DNA of 57,159 nucleotides, taken from Aureobasidium sp. EXF-3400. Taxonomy: Eukaryota > Ascomycota > Dothideomycetes > Dothideales > Saccotheciaceae. Shown here piece by piece: positions 32,663 to 41,931 of this stretch (position 1 is its first letter; every line of letters begins with the position of its first letter). The notes beneath the pieces were generated by a model, which saw only the letters and a program-made list of their open reading frames with translations, was not told the DNA's origin and did no database searches. Made by a program: the position numbers and the translations under genes. The DNA lies in the NCBI GenBank assembly GCA_024195585.1, contig SWBL01000331.1, forward strand, positions 1-57,159, written 5' to 3'.

Positions 32663-33080
32663 ACTGAACTAAACCCCAGAAGTGCTACCTACTCGCCAGT
32701 GGCCCCCTTCAGGTCGTCAACACCCATAGCTCTAGTGATTGTTGTGTTTATCTCCTGCGCGAGAGCTCACCGAGCGCCAGAAATATGGCCTGCAGCGAAC
32801 TGTCAATCACTTGGCGACTGTCGCGAGTTGTATCTTGGGCAGATGTCCGTAACCACGCTTTGAACGGACCGTGGTCTTTGTGGATGGACGTCACGTCAGA
32901 GCCCGGCTGTGCTGGAAAAGGTGCTTCTGCGTAGACAAGCCGAAAACGTTGTTTGAGTGCTCTTTCAAGGACATGACATTGCAGGCGGAATATGCGCGAG
33001 TTGGTACCACCACCATGTAGACAGAGATTACGGCGTAGACGTATTGTTGTGTCGTGTTTCTGTGATGGAAGAACAAACAT
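32663..33080 (-). pseudogene. FSH1/LovG-type serine hydrolase relic
   Basis: From ATG 33080 the frame gives NLCLHGGGTNSRIFRLQCHV, then LVYAEAPFPAQPGSDV and YKDHGPFKAW-like sequence, the N-terminal half of FSH1-family hydrolases (yeast FSH1, LovG). A 41-nt intron (32770-32730) leads in frame to AMGVDDLKGATGE, then TAG (32691-32689) where the family has Trp, then VALLGFS. GFS is the start of the nucleophile motif GFSQG, but a frameshift follows and the Asp/His part is missing. TGG-to-TAG equals CCA-to-CTA on the other strand, a RIP-type change. Dead gene. It lies among MFS and enoyl-reductase relics, a set typical of a polyketide cluster. Confidence 0.72.
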
Positions 33081-33163
33081 GATGTCTGGTTTGTATGACT
33101 TCGAGGTTCTGTCTGATGGCTGTCAACAGTGAGGCTAGGCTGATCGTTGTTACTATTCTTGCA

Positions 33164-33427
33164 GGCTTCGTCAGTGGAGTCGTCATCGAATTGCCACCCC
33201 TCTGCTTTGTAGCCATCACACCAGACAAGTAGAAGTTAGGTACACGAACGGGAATGGAATATGCGATGATAGGACTGGGTGTTCTTGCAGGTGGGCTAGG
33301 CGCAGGGAATATGTTGGCTGTTGGGCAGGATTTGAACTGGCAAGGAGCATGGGCTTTCAGCGGCGCTTCGTGCGTTGCTGCTGGTCCCGGCTCCGCTGCC
33401 ATCAGGATCGTCAAGTACGGGAAGTAG
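33164..33427 (+). pseudogene. MFS monocarboxylate-transporter-like C-terminal relic
   Basis: After a possible intron acceptor (TTGCAG) the plus frame reads GFVSGVVIELPPLCFVAITP, DK, then TAG (33230-33232), KLGTRTGMEYAMIGLGVLAG, GLGAGNML, DLNWQGAWAFSGAS, IRIVKYGK. This is the conserved end of fungal monocarboxylate-porter MFS proteins (SGxFxxLPPxCFxxLTPDKSKxGTRxGM...LxGGxGxGxxL...W). The stop replaces the residue between DK and K. No upstream half was found. Relic only. Confidence 0.65.
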
Positions 33428-34142
33428 GTAAGAGTGAAAGCATGATGGTATGCGCGTTCCACAGAGAACATACGTCCGTTCAAGATCCGACCGTTATTTC
33501 TGTTCTTTCTGTATGTTACAGCGCACGTAGGAGAGAACGAACTAGAAATCTAGAGATCTACGAATCTGCGTCCACTCAAACTTTCGTATCTTGAAACCAA
33601 CTGGTTCAATACAATATACACACACACAAGACTGCATCGATTAATATGTCCAGCATAAGCATGATCGAGACAGGCTAAGCAAGCCAAAGCATTGGTGCCA
33701 AACACGCCAAACGCTTCACTCGCAGAATGACTCCAATTCTGGATTGGTTTGATGCAGCTTTCGCAGCTCTGCAGCCAGGGGATCCGAGAATTGATATAGG
33801 ACCGATGGAAGCGCTCAAGGGATCGCAATCATCAAGTAATATGGTAGCGGATCGCGTGGACATATCCCTGGCGATTGAGTCATTTGCGGAAAAATGCTAC
33901 AAGCTGACACTGCAACAGCCAGCTTTTGAATTGGTCAGTCATTACAGTCTGCATAGCTGCAGAAGGGGCGCAGAATCTCAGAGTGGCCATATGCAGTCAT
34001 CAATGGAACGGGCTTTGCACCATGAGCTTCAAGCACAGCCTTGATTCTTTCAAGCATTGGGTTCGGGGTAGTATACCCCTATGAATGTCAAAGGAGGAAA
34101 CATCTCAGAGATACATTATTCGGTCAGGTCGAGAAATGGAGT
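33428..34142. other. No functional gene; short unassigned coding relic
   Basis: On the minus strand, after an AG acceptor near 34076, an open stretch reads GYTTPNPMLERIKAVLEAHG, then AKPVPLMTAYGHSEILRPFC, and stops near 33930. It looks like the last exon of a lost enzyme gene, but I cannot name the family. Nothing else convincing. Confidence 0.35.
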
Positions 34143-35294
34143 CTACAGAGTGACGACGAACTTAGTGGCAGAAACACCGTTCATGATTTGATCCACAGCC
34201 TGCTGAACGTGTTCCAATCCGTTTCCAACGATTTGTGGGCCGGGAGCAGGAATGAAAGCGCCAGAAGCAAGAGCTTTTGGCAGATGGTCAACATAAATCG
34301 CCCGGCCAACTGCATTATCTTTGAGACTGGTGCCGAAAATCCTCTTGATAGAAATGCCCTCCGGGGGGTTGTCAACGCCACCCTTTGTAGTGGCGATAAC
34401 GCCTTTGCCAGCTACCTCTTGAAGGACGTCGACCGAGATCTTCAGAGCATCTCCACCGATGCAATCCAGAACTCCAGCAAATTCTTTTCCGTACAACGTG
34501 TTGATGAGGTTTTGCTGAATGTCGGTAGAATTGTAGTCCAGGACTTTGCTAGCACCGAGCTTCTTGACGTAGTCAAAATTCTTGGCTGAAGCAGTGGTGA
34601 TGACTTCGTAGCCGGCAGCACAACACATCTGGATGGCGTTGCTTCCGACACTCGAAGACCCGCCCCAGATCAAGACGGTTTTGCCGTTGAACTCCTGACC
34701 AGGCTGAGTTCGGAAATCCAGCTGGAGAAATGGTGCTTCTTGGAACAAGCCGCAAGCTGCAGTGGAAAGGCCAAGGGGAATAACAGCAGCGTCCTCATAG
34801 GTGACTGTGTCGGGGAGAGGAGTGACCATGTGATCTGCAAGAATAGTGTGTGTCTGGAAAGCGTTGTCTTAGACACGCTTGGTGGCCATGCCGAGGGCGT
34901 GTCCAACGACACGGTCACCCTTCTTGAAACGCGTGACGCCTGAGCCGACGGCTATAATTTCGCCAGCGACGTCTTGTCCAAGACTAGCGGGATACTCCAT
35001 AGGCCTCCACGCAAAAGCTTGGAGGCTACCGTCCACCGGGTTAATAGCAACAGCACGGTTTTTCACAAGAATTTCATGCTCTTCAGGTGTGTAGGCCGAA
35101 GCAGACTTGATCTCGAAAGGTCTTGCCTTGAGGGCGGTGAGCCAGGCTGCGCTATTTGACATGATGAAGCGGCGTTGAGGGTTCAGATTCTGTAGCAAAG
35201 GACGACGGCTTGCAGACATAAAAGGGGAATGGAGAGACTGTTTACCAATACTGACGAACGAAGCATGCGGTGTTGCGGCTTGGAGGAGCTTCAT
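34143..35294 (-). pseudogene. MDR zinc-free oxidoreductase / enoyl reductase with one in-frame TAA
   Basis: The frame from ATG 35294 runs to 34143 without shifts (383 sense codons) except one TAA at 34871-34869. The first part has AINPVDGSLQAFAWRPMEYP, SLGQDVAGEIIAVGSGV and RFKKGDRVVGHA. After the stop come DNAFQTHTILADHMV, YEDAAVIPLGLSTAACGLFQ, the NAD(P)H loop VLIWGGSSSVGSNAIQ, and a good C-terminus. It belongs to the medium-chain dehydrogenase family (LovC/ToxD-like trans-enoyl reductases and quinone reductases). No intron can remove the stop without losing conserved residues. The 50-residue basic leader before MSNSAAW may be a mitochondrial signal or a mis-set start. One nonsense change silences an otherwise intact gene; readthrough or error are alternatives. 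Confidence 0.78.
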
Positions 35295-36455
35295 GGCTTC
35301 TTATACCATGGTATTGAAGATGCGAAGTGGAGGTAAGCGCGCATTTTGTTACGGCACAATTCTGCCATCGTGGTCTGAAAAGGTCATCATAACTCCGACG
35401 TCCTGCAGGAGGACGGGAGGATGGATTTGTCGGAGAAACAACAAAGACTTGGGCCTATCCCATTGAGATGTCAATAAATCCGGAGTGCTAGGCCGAATCG
35501 AGTGATTGTCATATCCGCCGCAGGAATCAGGCAGCGTCGTGCGTACAAAAACGCCCCAACGCAATCTCTGACTCGTTTCTCTTGTTGTCTCATCCGTCGA
35601 CAAGGCTTGCTTGATTCGAGTCAGGCTACTACATTCGGAGTGCAGCGATGTACAGCGATGTACAGCAAAGAATGGTGCATGGTATGCCCGTTGCCGGACC
35701 AACGACGTCTGCTGAATTCCATCGATATGTGAACTCAAGACATTCGAAACGGATTTTTTCTCTGATAGAGAATACAAAGCCCATCATGACAAGTAGTGAT
35801 ACCAGAATATGGTATAGAAAAGCATAGTGAGTGCCGAGACTGGCAAAATCATACACTCTTTGAAGGCAATAACTTGTCGACAGGACGATGTGGCCGTTAA
35901 CAGGAATGCGCGGTCAAGGCAGCGTCGTGGAAGAAGGTTTCCACAGCCATTCTTTGTCACGAGCCGCAGGTCTTTGTTCGTTTGGCACTTTCCTGTCAAG
36001 AAAATCAGTTGATGTTTGAGTGGTTGACAACGAGGCTTTATGTACTTATTGATGAACCAAACAAAAGATGATGTCCACATGCAAAATGTGACGTTCTGCT
36101 CTGAGCGGCGAAGGAACGTCGAGCAAACTTGAAGGTTGGGGCACAGGTGTCAATGGTCCTGTTTTATGTCTCCAGCTACAGGAAATTAAGTAAGTGCAGG
36201 TCGTAGTGAGTTATTCAAAGCTACTTTGCTCTACTGTGACATTGCTAACCACTTACAAACAAGGGACGATAATTTCCGCGTAGTGAGACGAGCTTCAGAA
36301 AAAGTCATCACGCGAGAAGGTAGAGCATAAGTCATTTTGCACGAGTGCTGACGCATACATGAACTGCGTAGTCACGTGTATCATATCCAAAGGTACTTCA
36401 AACAACATCTTCTAGTCTACCCTATTTCCACTGATATTCTGCTCTGAGACAAAAC
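35295..36455. other. No confident gene
   Basis: Short frames on the minus strand (35349-35777, 35784-36080) lack motifs. A 10-bp unit GCGATGTACA is repeated twice in tandem near 35645-35664. It is the left margin of the peptide cluster. Confidence 0.4.
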
Positions 36456-37193
36456 TCATGCTATACCGCAATCTGGATACTTGACCCGGATTCTTGTGTT
36501 GTAATCGTCAAAATCATAACCTTTGCCTCGAGCAGTCAACATCTTGCCACAATGGTGAGTATGCGCTAAAGGCCCAATGTATCCATCAATAGCAGGCTTC
36601 CCTTCTCCTAACAATGCTCGGTGCATTTTCTCCCACATATATACGCAGTGGTAGATATGATACTTCCAGCTTACATAGAGACCGTCGTAATCTCCAGTTA
36701 AAGCCTCAGCCTTCGAGACTGCTTGAGTTCCGTTATGGTCGAGGTAATACTCCCACTGGGACACAGCATCGAACGCAGCAGAAAGCTCCGCATCGTAGCA
36801 ACGATCTGGCAACCAACTAAAGGTGATGATGTCAAAGTGGCAACCCATCGAACGTGCCTGGGCAGCTGAGGTACCACAAGGTGATCTGAGTATGTCGTTG
36901 TTTGAGCCAGTAGGTAAGCTCAGCCTAGGTCCTCCCATGGTTGAAGGTGCAATGAACGTGAAAATTAGCATGCCAATCGCACAGGCAAGACTGATAGTTG
37001 CCAGAATAGAGTAGTATCGCAGAGACTGAAGTGCTCGCTCGCGCACCAGGTTTTGGTCCTCATCGTGAAGCTCTTCCAGATAGAGCCCGCCTGACGGGGA
37101 CAAGGGGTATGCGACGGAGGACTCCTTAAGGCTCCCATCGTTGGTCGACAACGCAGGGTGTAACGATGAGGTGGGCTCGAATGAGGTAGACAT
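36456..37193 (-). CDS. UstY-like membrane protein A with paired HxxHC motifs
   Basis: Single exon, 245 residues from the ATG at 37193 (MSTSFEPTSSLHPALSTNDG). A cytosolic N-terminus is followed by one transmembrane segment (about 61-82). The outer domain carries CGTSAAQARSMGCHF (106-120), WLPDRCYDAELSAAF (127-141), KYHIYHCVYMWEKMHR (HxxHC at 179-183) and LAHTHHCGKM (HxxHC at 211-215). Paired HxxHC motifs after one TM are the hallmark of UstYa (DUF3328) oxidases of fungal RiPP pathways. Here the spacing and the Cys-Gly/GC/W-P-C framework differ from UstYa, so this is a related or parallel family. Its paralogue lies at 40486-41208 (the framework CGxSxAxARxMGCxF is shared). Together they flank the precursor and a true UstYa gene. 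Likely role: oxidative modification of the peptide in the secretory pathway (inference). Confidence 0.78.
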   Translation of the reverse strand: MSTSFEPTSSLHPALSTNDGSLKESSVAYPLSPSGGLYLEELHDEDQNLVRERALQSLRYYSILATISLACAIGMLIFTFIAPSTMGGPRLSLPTGSNNDILRSPCGTSAAQARSMGCHFDIITFSWLPDRCYDAELSAAFDAVSQWEYYLDHNGTQAVSKAEALTGDYDGLYVSWKYHIYHCVYMWEKMHRALLGEGKPAIDGYIGPLAHTHHCGKMLTARGKGYDFDDYNTRIRVKYPDCGIA

Positions 37194-37919
37194 GAGTGCC
37201 AAGCCAGCTGCACAGAATTTCTTGAGTCGGGTTGTAGGGGAAGCGTGTTGAAGAAGCTACGAAAAGATTTTGCAAGGTCGATTCCGCGTCGCCAAATTAT
37301 TCACCTTTTGATAAAGAGCCAGTGGAAGGAGCTTGATGCCCCGCACTTGCCTGCAACCAGTCGATACTCTTGATAAGCAGACGACTACGATACGAGCTTG
37401 ATTGAAAGACCCTCTTTGCAGGCCTATCGGACGTGTCGTTGTGCAATCATGTCTAATTCGTTCCATGGCGTGACGCAGCATACTATATGCAAAGATACCA
37501 TGCCGAAAGATGCATGGCCAATATCGCTTAATATCTCATTTGAACCAAATTTGACTTTTGAACGGTCTCATCGGCTCGGGCCACCATTACCCGAGAGACT
37601 TCGTATGACAGCTTCAAGCTTTACGAAGCTTTCGCGGGGGTCTTGTGTCGCTAGATATCGTAGGAGGATTCAACGACGATCTTTCCGATCACATGTGCGG
37701 GATTATTCTCCATCTATCAAGTCACTGCGACATTGAAGCCGAGGACGAGTGCACGTGAAGTGCACCCATTGTTGTTTCGTTCATCACCTATCGAAAGTCT
37801 GTTGACTTGAAAGATAATTCGAATCCTGACTCTGGATACCATAGAGTAGTTCTTCTCAGTTCCGCCGCCTGCTGGGTTTTGTTGCTTGCTTCCTTGTCAT
37901 CTCCCCAAACCCTAGAACC
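37194..37919. other. Divergent promoter between UstY-like A and UstYa
   Basis: 726 bp between divergent starts. No gene recognised; short frames only. Confidence 0.45.
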
Positions 37920-38881
37920 ATGCTTCCTTGGCAAACTTCGCCACGTAACTTCTTCAACTACATGTTGGTTCGGTCAGAAGACGATTCTGAGCCCGAAGAA
38001 GATGCTGCTTGGGCTAAGGAACGATCAAAAGTACGAAACGCGCGTATCATCTCTCGAACTCACTACATCCTTGTCCACGGATTGTTCATCATATCTACGG
38101 TCATAGCCGTCTGCTCATTGGTGTTCCTGTTCCACATGAACTTCTCCGTCACCAGAAGACTATCAGCAACTGTTGAACCACCGTATGGAAACCCTTTACC
38201 TCAATGTAGGTTGAAGCGACAGAAGTCTTCGCAAATTCGGAGCTGATCTGTTGTGTGGCAAGTGCCTTTGCAACTCAGGAAATTTGGTCCTGAAGAGATC
38301 TTTACGGAGCCGCCAAACGACAGAAGTGATGCTGCATGGAAAGCTCTTGCTGGTCGTGAGTGGAATGTAACAACCTTGACCAGGCTACGTGCTGACACTC
38401 GCCAGCGACGATCAACGAACAAGGCTTCATCTACATTCCGAATGCTCGCGAACTAAAATTGCCCGCAGGACTTTTACGTGAAGGGGGCGAAATGTATGGC
38501 ATTAGCATGTTCCATCAACTCCACTGTCTGGTATGGTCACTCATCCTCGCTAATCGCGCCAATCTTACTCATTTGCTGATGCCTGGCCAGGGGGCGATCA
38601 GGAATACCTTTTGGAAGCTGATGAATGGGACACTGGACCCTGTTGAGTTCTCAGACATCGACGGTGACACAACAGCTCCCGACTTCGTGCCGAACGGTCA
38701 CGGGTTGTGGCATTTGACGCACTGCTTCAACTATATCCGTCACGCCTTACAATGCTATGGGGACACGACCATTGAGGTCCCAACATTGTTTAATGATAAA
38801 AAGATCTTCATCGGTTGGAACACAACACACCAGTGCAAGAGTTACGATGCTGTCTGGGATTACACGATTAAGCACTCCTGA
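37920..38881 (+). CDS. UstYa-family (DUF3328) oxidase
   Basis: Three exons, 37920-38205, 38263-38355 and 38406-38881, join in frame to 284 residues. One membrane segment (about 48-72) follows a short charged N-terminus. Then come FGPEEIFTEPPNDRSDAAWK (the family's variable linker ending in DxAW), GFIYIPNARELKLPAGL, and the two catalytic motifs: MFHQLHCL (163-167) and HLTHCFNYIRHALQCYGDTT (229-233), ending near HQCKSYDAVWDY. UstYa proteins are copper-dependent or copper-linked oxidases that crosslink core peptides of dikaritins such as ustiloxin and asperipin, and act on victorin. It is 900 bp upstream of the repeat precursor on the same strand. Donor GTGAGT at 38356 was preferred over GTCGTG four bases earlier. 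No damage seen. Confidence 0.92.
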
Positions 38882-39781
38882 CTTGATGCAGTTCAGGCTT
38901 GATGCGATGCTGGAAGAGTGATGCCGCTGCATTGCAAGAGCTAAGATGGAGCCTGGTGTCCATTCTGGTGTCCATCGATCCGCAGACAGCGAAAGGTCGT
39001 TCCTTTGCATCTTAGCACAAATCTGAATGGGTCACAGATGTAGTCCGGTATGAAACGTCTAATGTACTGCAAAAGTCTTCGATACGCATTGAGCTCACGG
39101 TCGTGGGTCAACGCTTGCAATCTGTAATGGCGATGTTGATATCCACCGCGGTTGCCTGGAGAAGAATTCCGGAGGAGATATGTGACACAGAACGACATGG
39201 TGAAGAGATAAGGACATACAAGGATCCTCCCGGACAGGGTCCAGAATTCAGCAATACTGTTTGATCGTTATTTGCTCAATGCGTACTAAGCCGTTACCCC
39301 AAGTGCGCTTGAGAGAAGCAAGATAGGCCGACAAATGCAACCCGATGATCTACAAGACTATCGGTGTGATAACAAGGAACCATGAGCGCATGATCGTTGA
39401 TCAAGTCCAAACTTGCTCGATTCAGAAGCTCTTAATATCAGTAGTCAACTACAAGACTGATCCTGATATGGCAAAGATAACGCTTTGCAGGGCAACAAAA
39501 AGCCTCATTAAATTGGAAAGGATCTTGGGGTCCAATCCTGTGAGCTCTCCGGGGATTCTATGCGTTTGTGTTGCATTAGCCCCATTCCTGGCGCTGAAAG
39601 TTCAATGGTTGTATAAGCGAGGTCATGTGTACCGATGCGAGGCTTCACACGGCGCTTTCGACTTGGGTAGAGTGTGCATGTTATAAGTACAACCACATAC
39701 AACCCACTGCGAGCTGTGGGATAAATCTCACTACTTTTCTGAAGCGGACAGCAGCTACAATCTTCTACAACCTATTGCATC
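38882..39781. other. Upstream region of the peptide precursor
   Basis: 900 bp. A minus frame near 38941-39198 contains YRRLLQYIRRFIPDYICDPF, unassigned. The last 100 bp is the precursor promoter with a TATAAG box. No other gene seen. Confidence 0.4.
39682..39687 (+). promoter_or_regulatory. TATA box of the precursor gene
   Basis: TATAAG lies 95 bp before the precursor ATG, followed by CA-rich sequence (cacatacaacccac) and a CT-rich leader. Position and form fit a strongly inducible fungal promoter. Confidence 0.5.
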
Positions 39782-40135
39782 ATGAAGCTTAGCCAAAATC
39801 TCACCTTCTTAGCTTTGTTTGGCGGAGTGGTCGCAGCAGTGGCAACTCCACCAAAGCCTGTCCTACGTATCTACTCCAAACACCCAGATCAAGTTGGCCA
39901 AGCGTGCTAATAGATCACCATAGGTCGAGAGAATGATGTTGAGGGCGTCAACTGGATCAAGCGAGGTGACGATGAAGAAGGCGTCAACTGGATCAAGCGG
40001 GGTGACGATGAGGAAGGCGTCAACTGGATCAAGCGAGGTGACGATGAAGAAGGCGTCAACTGGATCAAGCGAGGTGACGATGAGGAAGGCGTCAACTGGA
40101 TCAAGCGTGGCGGAGTTGAGGCAGATGCCAAATGA
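39782..40135 (+). CDS. Repeat-containing RiPP precursor peptide (Kex2-processed, dikaritin-like)
   Basis: Two exons (39782-39866, 39924-40135) flank a 57-nt intron with a perfect TGCTAAT branch site, giving 98 residues. The signal peptide is MKLSQNLTFLALFGGVVAAV plus ATP, with likely cleavage after Ala. A pro-segment ends in Arg-Arg (29-30). Five 12-residue units then end in Lys-Arg: ENDVEGVNWIKR once and GDDEEGVNWIKR four times (KR at 41-42, 53-54, 65-66, 77-78, 89-90). The tail is GGVEADAK. This is the design of UstA, PhomA, GigA and the victorin precursor: a secreted leader, acidic spacers, identical cores and Kex2 sites. The invariant core is EGVNWI; no Tyr is present and Trp is the only aromatic. 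It is flanked by UstYa and two UstY-like genes. The splice is essential, because without it the repeats have no leader. Confidence 0.93.
39929..40108 (+). repeat. Five tandem 36-bp repeats encoding core peptides
   Basis: 180 bp of in-frame 36-bp units. Copies 2-5 differ only at silent positions (GAA/GAG, CGA/CGG/CGT). The first unit differs in its acidic spacer (ENDV in place of GDDE) but keeps EGVNWIKR. Silent-only variation suggests purifying selection on the core together with repeat homogenisation. Confidence 0.92.
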
Positions 40136-40485
40136 ATGAGACATTTTGAGCACGTGCTTGTACGCGGCGAGTTGTCTGTTCTTTCTACATGACTCCACAA
40201 ATCAATTATTCCCACAGAGATTGCAATCAAGGACGGAGCTTGCGTCTGCCGATGAACCTCTGAACGAGGATTGTAGTATAGAACTATATATGCTACAAAG
40301 CATATCCTTGTGAAGTCCGGCTACATACATGCCAAGATCGATGTGCGCCGCTTGAGAAAAGCTGGAATAGGTCACGGAGCGATGGTTTATGTTATTGACA
40401 TTCGAGAAAGTGAGCTTGCATTCCAGAAGCAGATCGGTCATATCTATAAAACCGGGCAGCTATAGCAACTTGCTTCCCGGGTCTA
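40136..40485. other. Convergent 3' region of precursor and UstY-like B
   Basis: 350 bp, AT-moderate, no gene seen. Confidence 0.5.
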
Positions 40486-41208
40486 TCAATAGAACCCACA
40501 AGTGCTGAATGTGACCGAAAGACGCGTGGCACATACTCCTTGTGTACAGTTTCCTTGTCCCAGTTCGTGCGTATATGGATTCAGCACATTCATACGGCAA
40601 TGATGAGTATGTCCTAGCGATGTGACAACGTCGTCAAGAGGGGATTTGTCCAGGAACCCCTTGTGTAGTTTCGTCCACAGGTACGTGCAATGAATGGGGT
40701 GATATTTATCAGGTGTGTATACCACCTCATGATTACCAGCCAGAATTTCGACCATATCGATTTCGGAACCTGGATCCAGAGTGTAGTTGTGATAAAAATG
40801 CCAATCAGAACGTGACATGAAAGACTCGACCAGGTCCGCATAATAGCATTGCTCAGGGATCCACTGCCACGACATAATTTCGAAGCGACAACCCATGGCG
40901 CGCGCTTCTGCCACACTGCTTCCGCACCCGCCGAATTTGCGACCGGTGGTCAGTATTGGTCTGTCTGTAGCAAGTAACATTGCCTGATAGAGCACGATTC
41001 CAGAAAGAAGCATGACGAGAACACTGGACAGGATGGTTCCCTTCACCATGCGGAGTCGCGCAGAGTGATGCTCGGAGTTTGGAAGGTGAAGTGGGCTCGA
41101 TTTTCTCTCTCCCGCAATCAGGCAGGGCTCCCTTGAGTCTGGTTCGGATGACTGCTTGCTGTCAGGGAAGGTAAATATGTTGCAATCAATTTGGCTCACC
41201 TCTGACAT
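40486..41208 (-). CDS. UstY-like membrane protein B with paired HxxHC motifs
   Basis: Single exon, 240 residues. A polar N-terminus is followed by one membrane segment (about 55-80, GTILSSVLVMLLSGIVLYQA). The outer domain has CGSSVAEARAMGCRFEI (95-111), WIPEQCYYADLVESF (116-130), a PxKYHPIHCTYLWTKLHKG block (HxxHC at 170-174) and GHTHHCRM (HxxHC at 200-204). It ends with a Cys-rich tail (NCTQGVCATRLSVTFSTCGF). It is clearly a paralogue of the protein at 36456-37193, though similarity outside the motifs is low. It lies 350 bp beyond the precursor, convergent with it, and 723 bp from the ABCC transporter. Probable secretory-pathway modifying enzyme for the peptide (inference). No damage seen. 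Confidence 0.78.
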   Translation of the reverse strand: MSEVSQIDCNIFTFPDSKQSSEPDSREPCLIAGERKSSPLHLPNSEHHSARLRMVKGTILSSVLVMLLSGIVLYQAMLLATDRPILTTGRKFGGCGSSVAEARAMGCRFEIMSWQWIPEQCYYADLVESFMSRSDWHFYHNYTLDPGSEIDMVEILAGNHEVVYTPDKYHPIHCTYLWTKLHKGFLDKSPLDDVVTSLGHTHHCRMNVLNPYTHELGQGNCTQGVCATRLSVTFSTCGFY

Positions 41209-41931
41209 TGTTATATCAAGCTGAACAAGATACTATGCGATTGAGATTTAATGGTTGCAAGAAAGTTAGGATAAGTTGAAATTCAAGACGAGGATTGTGC
41301 AGCCAGAATTCAAGCTTGATATTCTTCAAGCCGCCCGCTGGAAAGACAACAAGATTCATTGTGAAAGACTCTCCGGGTGGTCAGGTTTCCGAAGTTTACG
41401 ACCGAAACCTGGCTATGCAGGGTCAATTGAACTCTGAAGGATACGAGACATTAGTGCCGGCTCATTATCAACGAGATATACCTGTTAGCGCGATTACAAG
41501 AAGCAACGCTTGAGTGCGAGGCACAAGTTGTGAAGAATTACACGAAGGATTCCCGTTATGCTTAGCCTTCTTAGTCACGACGACACTTGCTGCAGAGGAT
41601 ACAACTTTATCCGAAACAAGAATTGTGGTCTTATTAGCCGATATCTTCTTTCAAAGCCTACGATCATATCCAAATTCAGGAGGTCGTAAATAACGCGCTG
41701 CTATCTCGAGGCGGGGCGGTAGTGGCGCGCTTTGCTACCCGACATTATGGGGTTCGCCTTATCTTTGCGCGGGGTCGTGATTTCGTGCTCAATAGGGTCC
41801 CATCTTCAACTCCATGCTCAACTCATACAACACCCTCGAGCAAACATCATACCACGGTGTCGCATCTACCCCTTGAGCAAAGAAGCGACTCAATGGTTGT
41901 TGCCGCTACTACCGTCTTGTCTCCTGCCGCA
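41209..41931. other. Divergent promoter, UstY-like B / ABCC transporter
   Basis: 723 bp. An open frame on the plus strand precedes the transporter ATG but lacks conserved residues and is probably leader sequence. Confidence 0.45.

Noticed and set aside
33028..33483. 151-codon minus frame
   Set aside because: It lies antisense to the recognisable MFS relic and has no family features.
34832..34871. A 40-nt intron removing the TAA of the MDR gene
   Set aside because: It would delete DNAFQTHTILA, which is conserved in the family, and the branch site is poor.
32610..36240. 15-bp identity TTTGCTCTACTGTGA at about 32610 and 36226 as a shared regulatory site
   Set aside because: A few exact 15-bp repeats are expected by chance in 57 kb, and neither copy is next to a start codon.
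39929..40108. CRISPR-like array because of regular 36-bp spacing
   Set aside because: Eukaryotic sequence; repeats are contiguous coding units without spacers.
39933..40139. Plus-strand frame with repeated ASTGSS units in the precursor
   Set aside because: It is a shifted frame of the 36-bp repeats; the spliced frame with signal peptide and KR sites is far better supported.
39907..40230. Minus-strand repeat proteins (PRLIQLTPSSSS or DPVDAFFIVTSL units)
   Set aside because: Antisense shadows of the same in-frame 36-bp repeat.
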